Shown here: positions 32,780 to 40,844 of the stretch, in pieces
Position numbering within the stretch: the first letter of the stretch is position 1
How the letters are laid out: each line of letters begins with the position of its first letter
Assembly: GCF_900155435.1 (NCBI RefSeq)
Contig: NZ_LT700212.1
Location: 2,719,748 to 2,783,747, forward strand
Source of the DNA: Actinomyces provencensis
Lineage (GTDB): Bacteria > Actinomycetota > Actinomycetes > Actinomycetales > Actinomycetaceae
Direction of reading: 5' to 3'
DNA: 64,000 nt
Program-made: the position numbers and the translations under genes
The notes under the pieces: generated by a model
The model's input: only the letters and a program-made list of their open reading frames with translations
Told to the model about the DNA's origin: nothing
Databases searched by the model: none

Positions 32780-33658
32780 ATGCCCTCGTCCGTCGACTGG
32801 GACGCACTTCGCCTTTCCTTCACCCGAACACCTGACCTCGACGAGGACCAGCGATGGTCCACGTGGGAGCAGACCGCCCACACCGTCGACCGCGGACCCC
32901 AGCCCTTCCCCTCCTGGGTCGTCCAGCACAGCGGCGCCATCGACACCGAACTCGGTGTCCTCAAGACCGGCAAGGAGGCCGACGCCTTCCTCATCGAACG
33001 TGCCCTCCCCGCCGGGCAACGCACCGGGGCACCCGGGGAGTCCGTCCTCATGGTGGCCAAGCGCTACCGCACGGCCGAGCACTCGTCCTTCCGACGCTCC
33101 CAGGACTACGCCCAGGGACGCCGGGTGCGTGACTCCCGGGAGATGCGTGCCATGGCGCGCGGGACCGCGTTCGGCCGGGAGGCCGCCTCCGGCTCCTGGG
33201 CGCGCACCGAGTTCGACCTGCTCTCGACCATGTGGGGGGCGGGCCTGCCCGTGCCCTACCCCGTGCAGATCGTGGGGACCGAGGTCTGCATGGAGTACAT
33301 CGGGGACGAGGGCGACGCCGCCCCGCGTCTGGCCGAGTCCGCCCCGGCGACCCCCCGTGAGGCGTGCGCCTGGCGGGACCAGTTGCGGGAGGCGGTCATC
33401 GGCTTGGCGGGACTGGGCCTCGCCCACGGTGACCTGTCCGCCTACAACGTCCTCGTGGACAACCGACCGGGGTCCGGGGGACAGCTCGTGGTCATCGACG
33501 TGCCGCAGGCCGTGGACCTGGTGGGCAACCCCGCCGGGATCGACTTCCTGGCCCGGGACTGCCGCAACCTCTGCGCCTGGCTGTCCTCGCGCGGCGTGGT
33601 GGTCGACCCGGAGGAGTGGCTTCGTGATGCGCTCGCGGCCGCCGGGTTGCATGTCTGA
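32780..33658 (+). CDS. RIO-family atypical protein kinase
   Basis: 292 aa. Kinase motifs: GVLKTGKEADAFLIERA (nucleotide loop), MVAKRYR (Lys), AHGDLSAYNVLVDN (catalytic loop with D and N) and VVIDVPQAVDLVGNPAGIDFLARDCRNL (metal-binding D in place of DFG). This matches RIO1-like kinases, which are rare in bacteria outside actinobacteria; in eukaryotes and archaea they act on ribosome maturation, and the bacterial targets are unknown. Its stop overlaps a leftover start codon of a Gfo/Idh gene (ATGTCTGA, 33651-33658). Confidence 0.92.
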   Translation: MPSSVDWDALRLSFTRTPDLDEDQRWSTWEQTAHTVDRGPQPFPSWVVQHSGAIDTELGVLKTGKEADAFLIERALPAGQRTGAPGESVLMVAKRYRTAEHSSFRRSQDYAQGRRVRDSREMRAMARGTAFGREAASGSWARTEFDLLSTMWGAGLPVPYPVQIVGTEVCMEYIGDEGDAAPRLAESAPATPREACAWRDQLREAVIGLAGLGLAHGDLSAYNVLVDNRPGSGGQLVVIDVPQAVDLVGNPAGIDFLARDCRNLCAWLSSRGVVVDPEEWLRDALAAAGLHV

Positions 33659-33740
33659 GAGCGGTCGGCGGCGCCCGGCGGCGCAGTTCTCCGGTCGCCT
33701 CGCACGTGACCTGCCCGAGGACTTCGTCGTCGGGTCCCCG
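33651..33740 (+). pseudogene. Remnant of the 5' end of a gfo/idh gene
   Basis: From ATG 33651, overlapping the RIO stop by 8 bp, the frame reads MSESGRRRPAAQFSGRLARDLPEDFVVG, which aligns with the start of the intact Gfo/Idh protein at 37331 (AQFFGRLARDLPEDFELVG). Beyond that the similarity ends. It shows that a Gfo/Idh gene once directly followed the RIO kinase gene, before the sigma/DUF262 genes came to lie in between. Confidence 0.8.
33681..33726. repeat. 46-bp direct repeat flanking the sigma/DUF262 cassette, left copy
   Basis: 45 of 46 bases identical to 37370-37415 (single difference at 33691/37380). Weaker similarity (14/19 plus a 1-nt gap) extends upstream to about 33662. The copies are 3689 bp apart. 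Confidence 0.97.
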
Positions 33741-33807
33741 TGTCGCTGCGGGGGTGTGCGGGTCCCAACTGCACCCAGATGCGCATGGAGGGACATACGG
33801 TCAGTCC

Positions 33808-35073
33808 ATGACGGTCATCGACGACAGCCCACGGTCCGGTGGCGGGACCCGCCTCCTGGATGTGCCCCTGGGCGAAGGACCGGGGGTCGGCGTGGGCGCA
33901 CTCGACGACGAGGAACTCCGGCAGCTCCTGTCCCGTGTGGACCGGCTCGATGGGGCGCCCTCGTCAGTGGGCACCCCGCGCCCACCCCGCGCCCGGCACC
34001 TCGAACGGGGGGTGCTCCCGAGCGAGACCCCGTGGGACCTGGTCGTGAGGTGGGCGGAGGACCTGCCGCTGGGTCCCTCCACGATGTTCGACCACCCACT
34101 GCTCGATGCCGACCAGGAGCGTGTCCTCAGCGACCGCATCCAGGCGGGGGTCCGGGCTGCCACCGGGATCGAGCAGCACGCCACCCGTACCGCGAGGAGG
34201 GCCATCCGGGAGGGGCACCGGGCCATGGAGATCCTCGTGCGCGCCAACCTGCGCCTGGTCCGGGTCATGTCGACGAGGATCCCTTCCGGCATGCCGGAGG
34301 AGGACCTCGTCTCACTCGGCACCCTGGGTCTCCTGCGTGCGACCCTGACGTTCGACCCCGACCGTGGCAGGTTCTCCACGTACGCGACGTGGTGGATCAG
34401 GCAGAGCGTCACCCGCGGCGTCGACGACACCGAACGTCTCATCCGGATCCCGGTTCACGTGATGGACAGGCTGCGCAGCAGTCGGCGTGTCGAACGGGAG
34501 ATGACGGCTGCCCTGGGTCGCGGACCGAGCCGCGAGGAGCTCGCTGCCGAGTGCGGCACGGACGCCGCCACGCTCGCCTGGCTCGAACTGGTCAGTCGGC
34601 CGACCCTGAGCCTCGACGACTGGGTGGGGCACGAGGAGTCCGACTCCCGACCCACGGGCTGGTGGTCGATCCTCTCCGCCACCGACATCGAGGGGAGCGA
34701 TCCCTGCGCGGAGGCGGACGAACGCCTGTGCGCCCGGGGTGTCGTCGCCGCCCTGGACCGGTTCGAGCGGGACGTCGCTGCGGGTCTGGCACAGTGCAGC
34801 GCACCGCGACCCATCGAACGGTCCGTCGGGATGCTGCGCCTGCGCGTCGGCCTCGTGGACGGAGAGGAGTGGACGCTGGAGCGGATCGGCCAACGCTTCG
34901 GTGTCACCCGGGAACGGGTCCGCCAGATCCTGGTGCGCCTGACGGCCGACCCCGAGCTCCGTCGACGCATGGCTGCCGCTGCCGACATCCCACTTCCCGG
35001 TGACGAGGGCGGGGCGGACCCTGCGCGGTCGGACGTCGGCGGACCCGCAGGCCGCACGCGCCTACCATCGTGA
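33808..35073 (+). CDS. Sigma-70 family RNA polymerase sigma factor (primary-type, accessory)
   Basis: 421 aa from ATG 33808; a TACGGT -10-like box ends 6 nt before it, so it may be leaderless. After an N-terminal part of about 100 residues: region 1.2-like (PLLDADQERVLSDRIQAGV), region 2 (ILVRANLRLVRVMSTRIPSGMPEEDLVSLGTLGLLRATLTFDPDRGRFSTYATWWIRQSVTRGV), region 3 (RIPVHVMDRLRSSRRVEREMTAALGRGPSREELAAECG) and region 4 (LRLRVGLVDGEEWTLERIGQRFGVTRERVRQI). It resembles group 1/2 sigma factors yet diverges at conserved spots (MSTRIPSGM for the usual AxxYxxxG). The stop lies 53 bp before the DUF262 start. It is the first gene of the repeat-flanked cassette. Confidence 0.88.
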   Translation: MTVIDDSPRSGGGTRLLDVPLGEGPGVGVGALDDEELRQLLSRVDRLDGAPSSVGTPRPPRARHLERGVLPSETPWDLVVRWAEDLPLGPSTMFDHPLLDADQERVLSDRIQAGVRAATGIEQHATRTARRAIREGHRAMEILVRANLRLVRVMSTRIPSGMPEEDLVSLGTLGLLRATLTFDPDRGRFSTYATWWIRQSVTRGVDDTERLIRIPVHVMDRLRSSRRVEREMTAALGRGPSREELAAECGTDAATLAWLELVSRPTLSLDDWVGHEESDSRPTGWWSILSATDIEGSDPCAEADERLCARGVVAALDRFERDVAAGLAQCSAPRPIERSVGMLRLRVGLVDGEEWTLERIGQRFGVTRERVRQILVRLTADPELRRRMAAAADIPLPGDEGGADPARSDVGGPAGRTRLPS

Positions 35074-35126
35074 TGGGTCAGCGGGTGTCGTTGATTGACC
35101 GGAGAACCCTGGAGGAGTCGGAGGAC

Positions 35127-37211
35127 ATGGCACTGTCTGCAGAGGAGCAGCCTCTCAATCGTGTCTTCTCGCGGGACTACCAGTTCCGGATGCCCGTGTT
35201 CCAGCGCCCCTACTCGTGGGGTGTCGAGCAGGCGCTGCAGTTGCTCGACGACGTCACCGAGTCCAGTTCACAGTCGAGGTCCCCGTACTTCCTCGGGTCG
35301 ATCGTCCTGCTGCGCGACCCCTCTGATGGGCGTGTCCGCGACGTCATCGACGGACAACAGCGCCTGACCACCCTGACGATCCTCCTCGCCGTGTTGCGCG
35401 AGTTGGAGGAGAGGGCGGACGTCCGCGACGGACTGGACCACATGATCAACGAGTCCGGACAGGTCCTCCAGGGGATCGCACCGGGTCCGCGCCTGGAGCT
35501 GCGCGACACGGACCGGTCCTTCTTCCGGTACACCGTGCAGGACGGCGACCTCGAGGCACTCTTCGACCTCCGGGGAAGCGACCTCACCTCGGTGGCCCAG
35601 CGCCACATCTTCGAGAACACGCGCGCGCTCTTCGACTCACTGTCCACCGACCGCACGCCGGAGGAGCGTCGCGCCCTGGCCGTCCACCTGTCGAACCAGG
35701 TGTTCCTGGTCGTGATCTCCACCGACGACCTCGCCAGTGCACACAGGGTCTTCTCCGTGCTCAACACCAGAGGACTGCCACTGACGGCCGGGGACATCCT
35801 CAAGTCGCAGATCGTGGGATCGCTCCCGAGGGAGATCCAGGACCGGTACTCGCGTACGTGGGACGACCTGGCGGACTCCTTCGGTGGAAGTCTCGACACC
35901 TTCCTCCACCACGTGCTCACCGTGCGCACGCACCGAGAGGCGCAGGACAACCTGGTCGAGGACTTCCGCACGCGTGTGCTCCCCACCATTCCCGATGGTG
36001 GGATGCAGTCGTTCCTGGACCGGGTGATCATTCCCCTGGCCGGGGCGATGCGCGCCGTCACCTCGGGATCGTGCGAGGGGATGGGTCCCGGTGTGGCCGA
36101 CTCCCTGCGCCGGCTCGGTGAGTTCGGGACCACCGACTGGATCCCCGTCGCCATGGTCATCATCGACCGTTGGGGCGTGAACTCCCCGACCTCGGCCGAC
36201 CTGCTCGCCCGCCTCGAACGAGTGGTGGGTGTGGACACCGTCGCCGCCCGCACCCGCCCCCAACGTCGTCAGCGCGTGGTGCAGCTCCTCGACACCCTCG
36301 ACGCCCTGGACCCGGCCGGTGCAGGAGAGGCCGGCGAGGGCGGAGCCCCGATGGGGTCAGGTGTCCAGGACCCCGACGCCAGGAGTGGGGGCTTCGCCAT
36401 TGACGACAATGAGCGCCGTAGGGCCCTGCTCAATCTGCGGGGTGAGGTGACAGCGAATGCCCCGATCACGCGGATCGTCCTCGAACGCGCCAACGAGCAG
36501 CTCAGCACCAGTGGTGGTCCAGGGGCCCGCGCGCGCACCATCCGTGTCGTGCGGTTGATCCCCACGTCACCGTCTCCGGACTCCTCGTGGCGCAGGCTGA
36601 CGGAGGCCACGCGTGAGTACTGGACCAACCGCGTGGCGAACATGGCACTCACGACGCAGACGGAAGCGCGGATCCGTGACGTCGACGGGTTCGCCGAGCG
36701 GGTCGCTCGCATCGTCACCCCTGCCGTCGAGGATCTCGGTCTCACAGCGGAGCTGACCTCCATCAGGGAATGGACACCCGAGGTGCTGCAGCGCAGGGAG
36801 GACAGGATCGTCGAGGCGCTGGCCGACCACTGGCAGATCCGGCACGACAGTGAGGGGATCGACCTGGCTGCCCTGGGGGAGCAGGAACTGTTGCGCGGTC
36901 CGGGTGTGGGACGGGGACGCGTGTCCCGGCGCATCCGGACGGCCGAGGTGGTGAGGGCAGGGTTGCTGGCGGTCGGCGACGTGCTCGTGTGGCAGCGCGC
37001 CTCCGACGGCAGGGAGTACCGGGTGACCGTGACGGAGACCGGTGGCTACCGCCTGCCGAACGGGAAGGTCGCCGAGACCCCTTCAGGCGCTGTGCGCCTG
37101 ATCACCGGGGAGAGCCGCAATGGCCTGCGGCTGTGGCGGAGGGACGCCGACGGGCGTCTGCTCGGCGACATCTGGAAGGTCTACCGCCAGCGGGTTCTGG
37201 GTACCGAGTAG
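35127..37211 (+). CDS. DUF262 (GmrSD-type) protein with degenerate DUF1524 part and RAMA-like C-terminus
   Basis: 694 aa from ATG 35127 (GGAGGAG 9 nt upstream); the frame is open to GTG 35070, overlapping the sigma stop. The N-terminal DUF262 domain has RMPVFQRPYSWGVEQALQLLDDV, YFLGSIVLL and the NTP-binding DGQQR (75-79) as in type IV restriction GmrS. Around residue 476 the DUF1524 nuclease motif HILP is replaced (VVRLIPT, Arg at the His position), though ANMALTTQTEAR and the following helices match that domain. Residues about 610-694 (AGLLAVGDVLVWQ...YRVTVTETGGYRLPNGKVAETPSGAVRLITG...NGLRLWRR) look like a RAMA domain, which is associated with restriction and modified-DNA recognition. A TACCAT box (35063-35068) may give it its own promoter. 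Confidence 0.85.
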   Translation: MALSAEEQPLNRVFSRDYQFRMPVFQRPYSWGVEQALQLLDDVTESSSQSRSPYFLGSIVLLRDPSDGRVRDVIDGQQRLTTLTILLAVLRELEERADVRDGLDHMINESGQVLQGIAPGPRLELRDTDRSFFRYTVQDGDLEALFDLRGSDLTSVAQRHIFENTRALFDSLSTDRTPEERRALAVHLSNQVFLVVISTDDLASAHRVFSVLNTRGLPLTAGDILKSQIVGSLPREIQDRYSRTWDDLADSFGGSLDTFLHHVLTVRTHREAQDNLVEDFRTRVLPTIPDGGMQSFLDRVIIPLAGAMRAVTSGSCEGMGPGVADSLRRLGEFGTTDWIPVAMVIIDRWGVNSPTSADLLARLERVVGVDTVAARTRPQRRQRVVQLLDTLDALDPAGAGEAGEGGAPMGSGVQDPDARSGGFAIDDNERRRALLNLRGEVTANAPITRIVLERANEQLSTSGGPGARARTIRVVRLIPTSPSPDSSWRRLTEATREYWTNRVANMALTTQTEARIRDVDGFAERVARIVTPAVEDLGLTAELTSIREWTPEVLQRREDRIVEALADHWQIRHDSEGIDLAALGEQELLRGPGVGRGRVSRRIRTAEVVRAGLLAVGDVLVWQRASDGREYRVTVTETGGYRLPNGKVAETPSGAVRLITGESRNGLRLWRRDADGRLLGDIWKVYRQRVLGTE

Positions 37212-37316
37212 GGACGGCCCGTGTCCCGGACCGGAGGCGCGGATTCGGGACGGGTACCGGGGGTGCCCTCTCCACGACGCGCACCCGATCCGGCACCACC
37301 CGCTACCATCCCTGGC

Positions 37317-37334
37317 ATGGGGACCCAACGATGA
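37317..37334 (+). CDS. Five-codon micro-ORF coupled to gfo/idh
   Basis: ATG 37317 lies 7 nt after a TACCAT -10-like box (37304-37309) and encodes MGTQR; its TGA overlaps the gfo/idh ATG (ATGA, 37331-37334). The gfo/idh start has no SD of its own, so leaderless initiation here followed by re-initiation is a plausible route. Confidence 0.35.
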   Translation: MGTQR

Positions 37335-38413
37335 GCGTGCGCATCGGCGTGGTCGGCGGGGCGTGGCGGGCGCAGTTCTTCGGTCGCCTCGCACGTGACC
37401 TGCCCGAGGACTTCGAGCTGGTCGGCATGACCGCACGCACGTCGGCGACGCGTGGGGCCTGGGGGCAGGCATTCGGGTGTCCGACCCATGACACGGTCGG
37501 GGAGCTCGTGGCGGACGCACGACCGGACCTGGTGGTCGTGGCGGTGTCGCACCCGTCCAACGAGGACGTGATCCGCGAGGTGGTCGACACGGGAGCCCAC
37601 GTCCTGGCCGAGACACCACCCGCCGCGGATGTGTCGGGTCTGCGTCGGCTGTGGCACGACGTCGGCGCCACGGGGCGCGTGCAGGTCGCGGAACAGTACC
37701 CACTCCTGCCCGGCCACGCGGCCAGGCGTGCGGTCGTGGAACGTGGGACGATCGGCGAGGTGACGCAGGTCCAGGTCTCCTCGACCCACGGCTACCACGC
37801 GGTCGCGCTGATCCGCAGCTTCCTGGGAGCCGGGTTCGGTCCCGCAACGGTCACCGCGCACCGACACGTCGCACCCCTGCTGGACCCCGAGGACCGTTCC
37901 GGGTGGCGCGCCGACCCGCAGGAGTGCCGGGCGACCACGACCCTGGCGGTGCTGGACCTGCCGGAGGGGACGGGCCTGTACGACTTCACCGACAACCAGT
38001 GGCACAACCGGCTGCTGCACCGTCGCATCCTCATCCGCGGCACCCGGGGCGAGATCCGGGACGACTCCGTCCTGCACCTGCCCGAACCGGAGACGATCGT
38101 GCGCTCGTCCATCGACCGTGCCCAGCTGGGCCACGACCTGGACCTGGACGGGTACGACACCTCGCACCTGACCTTCGAGGGCAGCGTCGTCCACCGCAAC
38201 CCCTTCCTGGGCGCGCGCCTGGCGGATGAGGAGATCGCGATCGCCACCCTGGTGCGCGCGGCTGGGGCATGGGCCCGGGACGAGGGCGAGGCCCCCTGTC
38301 CGCTGGCCCAGGGACTCCAGGACCAGCTCCTCGCCCTGGCGATCGAGGAGAGCGCCCGGACCGCAACTGCTGTGCGCACTGCGGTCGAGCCGTGGGGGCG
38401 CACCGTGTCGTGA
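37331..38413 (+). CDS. Gfo/Idh/MocA-family oxidoreductase
   Basis: 360 aa. N-terminal Rossmann domain starting MSVRIGVVGGAWRAQFFGRLARDLPEDFELVGM (GxxGG dinucleotide motif), PDLVVVAVSHPSNEDVIREVVDTGAHVLAETPPAAD, where the usual EKP is ETP so the catalytic Lys is missing, then the C-terminal alpha/beta domain (GRVQVAEQYPLLPGHAARRAVVERGTIGEV). Members use NAD(P) on sugars or cyclitols; the missing Lys makes a non-canonical reaction or a regulatory role possible. Its first 85 bp contain the right copy of the 46-bp repeat. A strong terminator follows. Confidence 0.9.
   Translation: MSVRIGVVGGAWRAQFFGRLARDLPEDFELVGMTARTSATRGAWGQAFGCPTHDTVGELVADARPDLVVVAVSHPSNEDVIREVVDTGAHVLAETPPAADVSGLRRLWHDVGATGRVQVAEQYPLLPGHAARRAVVERGTIGEVTQVQVSSTHGYHAVALIRSFLGAGFGPATVTAHRHVAPLLDPEDRSGWRADPQECRATTTLAVLDLPEGTGLYDFTDNQWHNRLLHRRILIRGTRGEIRDDSVLHLPEPETIVRSSIDRAQLGHDLDLDGYDTSHLTFEGSVVHRNPFLGARLADEEIAIATLVRAAGAWARDEGEAPCPLAQGLQDQLLALAIEESARTATAVRTAVEPWGRTVS
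37370..37415. repeat. 46-bp direct repeat flanking the sigma/DUF262 cassette, right copy
   Basis: Lies inside codons 14-28 of the intact gfo/idh gene and matches 33681-33726 at 45 of 46 bases. Confidence 0.97.
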
Positions 38414-38583
38414 AGCCATGGGAGGCGTCAGCAGGGGGCAAGCCACGAGGGATGCTTCCATCGGAAGTCGAGCCGGCCAGAGGGGCCCGCGATCCGCTCG
38501 GGATCACCCAGGGGCAATCGGTCATGGTGTGAGCCCTCGCTCGGGGCACCAGCACCCGGCCCCCAGCATCCGGTCGCAATGAC

Positions 38584-38615
38584 GCAGCCTCCGGAGGTTT
38601 CCCTCCGGAGGCTGC
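38584..38615. terminator. Bidirectional terminator hairpin
   Basis: Perfect 14-bp stem GCAGCCTCCGGAGG / CCTCCGGAGGCTGC with loop TTTC between the convergent gfo/idh and phosphatase genes. Confidence 0.9.
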
Positions 38616-38636
38616 GGCCAGGCAACGCACCGGTGC

Positions 38637-40598
38637 TCAGGACCGGCGCAGGCGTGCCTTCCTGACAGCCAGGGCGGCGGCGCCGCTCACCAGTGCCAGG
38701 GCCGAGAGGACCCCGATCCCCACGGCATCGGACCCTGTCCGGGCCAGCGGCCCCTGTCCCGCGGACCCCTGGGCCGACACGGCCGTGGCGTCGCCGGTCG
38801 ACCCCGTGGAGGTCGGCGTGGACGTGGTGGAGCCTCCCGTGACCGGTGCCGTCGAGGACCCGGTGGACGGCTCGGTGCTGGGCTCCCCGGACGTCCCGTC
38901 GGAGGGGTCCGGGGTCGGCGTGGCCTGTGCGTCGGCGGAGATGCGCGGGTCCTCATCGGTGTCGGTTCCCGAGAGGCAGCGCTTGAGCTCGGTCTCCTTG
39001 TACCAGGACGAACCCTCCGCCACCGGGGTGCAGGACGCGTTGAAGGGCACCTCGACCTCGTTGAGCAGCATGCGCACCACCGGCGTGTAGTCCGCACCGG
39101 TGGCCGGGTCGACCCCTTCCCGGGTCGCGGTGTCCCACTGGATGTTCGCGGCCATCGGGGTCACCGACTCGCCGCGCCACTCGTTGTTGTCATAGCTGTA
39201 GACGTCGTCCATGGACTGCGGGTCCGCGACGTCGGGCGCGGACTGGGTCGACCCCGGCGTGGCGATCAGGGCGGAGAAGGGGATGATCGTCTCCGCGTGG
39301 GCGAAGCGGAACGTGGCCGCCGCCCCCGCGCCTGCCAGGCGCTGGTCGATCGCGGAGAAGAAGTCCTCCAGAAGTGGCTCGGCGACGACGTAGGTCTCGT
39401 CGTGGCCCTCCAGGCTCGGGCCCTTCTCGTAGAAGTCCTCCGCGTCGAGCACGTAGGCGAACCACTCGGTGTCGGCCTCGTGACCGACGAAGTACTTCGT
39501 GAAGTCGAAGGAGTGGTCGCCGGTGTTCTCGGCCTCCATGTCGGCGCCGATGATCAGGAGGTTGTAGAGATCCATCGCGGCATCGACGGGTGTCTTGATC
39601 TTCTTCGACGCCTCCCCGCAGGCGTCCGGGTCCTGTGCGGGGTCGGCGTTCGGTGCGCAGTTCAGGGCACCGTTCTTCGACCCGTCGACGGTGTTGTACC
39701 AGACGTGGCCGTCGGTTCCGATGCTCTCGACGAACTCCTCCGTGAAGATGCCCGAGAGCAGGTCCAGGGCGCTCTCCTCGCTGCGGGGCTGGGACTGGAT
39801 GAAGTCGATGGCGGCAGCGATGGTCCCACCGTCGTCGGTCTGGGTGGCGATGTAGTCCTGGTAGGCGGAGGCGAGGTCGTACGAGGTCGTCCCCGGTTGC
39901 TTCTCGCTCCCGTCCGGGTTCTCCAGCTTGTGGAAGTAGAGCAGGTCGGGGGTGCTCCCCATGGCGGAGACGTTGTCGGCGAGCGAGCCGCCGGAGGCTC
40001 CCACCAGGCCGGAGACGAAGCTCGTCCCTGACTCGGTGGCGCGGGCCTCCCCGGAGGACTCGACGGTGATCGTGTCGTCGGCCAGGTCCGCCGCGGTGAA
40101 GAGCGCCCGGTTGCGCTCGAACGCGCGTGCCCCGATGCCCTGTTGCTGCTGGATGCCCTGCCCGGTGAGCATCCCGTAGCCGTTGTCGACATTGGCGGCG
40201 ATGATCGCCTCGAGGTCGGCGAAGAAGGCGTCGCGCACCTCCGGCGACACGAAGGCGTCCTCGGCATCCGCCGTGCGGGCCATCTGCATGAGGAGCGCGT
40301 CGTACTTGTAGGAGGAGAGGCCCCGGGACCCGTGGCGGCCCAGGGACTGCGTCTGGACGACGGTGTACCCGTCGGGGGCCTGGGAGTAGGCGGCGATGTC
40401 CGATTCCGAAGGCTCCACGTAGGGCTGCTTGGAGCTGTGGTGGAGCGTGGCCGGCGCGCTGTTCTCCTCGGCCTGTGCGGCGGCGGGGAGGATGACCGCG
40501 CTGGCCGTGACGCCCAGGGTTGCGGCGAGGGCGATGAGCGAGCGGCGGGAGCGGGGAGTGCGGTGGTCGGTGGGCGGGTGGCTCGGTGAGGATGTCAT
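38637..40598 (-). CDS. Cell-wall-anchored histidine acid phosphatase (MINPP/phytase-like)
   Basis: 653 aa from ATG 40598. An N-terminal export signal has a twin-arginine flavour (RSRRSLIALAATLGVTASAVILPAAAQA). The catalytic RHGSR is at residues 88-92 (QSLGRHGSRGLSS) and the proton-donor HAE motif at H434 (FRFAHAETIIPF), the branch-2 histidine phosphatase arrangement seen in multiple inositol polyphosphate phosphatases. The C-terminus has a Ser/Thr/Pro/Gly-rich wall-spanning stretch, then LARTG, a hydrophobic helix and RKARLRRS, a sorting signal of the LAxTG type used by class E sortases. It would release phosphate from extracellular phytate or related esters. Confidence 0.92.
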   Translation of the reverse strand: MTSSPSHPPTDHRTPRSRRSLIALAATLGVTASAVILPAAAQAEENSAPATLHHSSKQPYVEPSESDIAAYSQAPDGYTVVQTQSLGRHGSRGLSSYKYDALLMQMARTADAEDAFVSPEVRDAFFADLEAIIAANVDNGYGMLTGQGIQQQQGIGARAFERNRALFTAADLADDTITVESSGEARATESGTSFVSGLVGASGGSLADNVSAMGSTPDLLYFHKLENPDGSEKQPGTTSYDLASAYQDYIATQTDDGGTIAAAIDFIQSQPRSEESALDLLSGIFTEEFVESIGTDGHVWYNTVDGSKNGALNCAPNADPAQDPDACGEASKKIKTPVDAAMDLYNLLIIGADMEAENTGDHSFDFTKYFVGHEADTEWFAYVLDAEDFYEKGPSLEGHDETYVVAEPLLEDFFSAIDQRLAGAGAAATFRFAHAETIIPFSALIATPGSTQSAPDVADPQSMDDVYSYDNNEWRGESVTPMAANIQWDTATREGVDPATGADYTPVVRMLLNEVEVPFNASCTPVAEGSSWYKETELKRCLSGTDTDEDPRISADAQATPTPDPSDGTSGEPSTEPSTGSSTAPVTGGSTTSTPTSTGSTGDATAVSAQGSAGQGPLARTGSDAVGIGVLSALALVSGAAALAVRKARLRRS

Positions 40599-40844
40599 GG
40601 GATCTTCCGGGTCGCGTGGTGCCGCACCGCTGGGAGCGCGGCAGTCGGACGTCCGGATTCTCACGACCCGCAGTGGCGCCCAGGTGTCGGGCAGGTGAAC
40701 GAGGGTGTGCCCGCCCGTGCTCCCCGCCCGTCGCGCCCGCTCAGGAGTCCGCCCGGAATGTCCTCTGACGAGGGCGGACAGGTGTCGGGTGCGCCCTCGT
40801 GCCCGGGGCTCCCACCGGGGGACGGGCCCCCGGTGTGGGCACTC

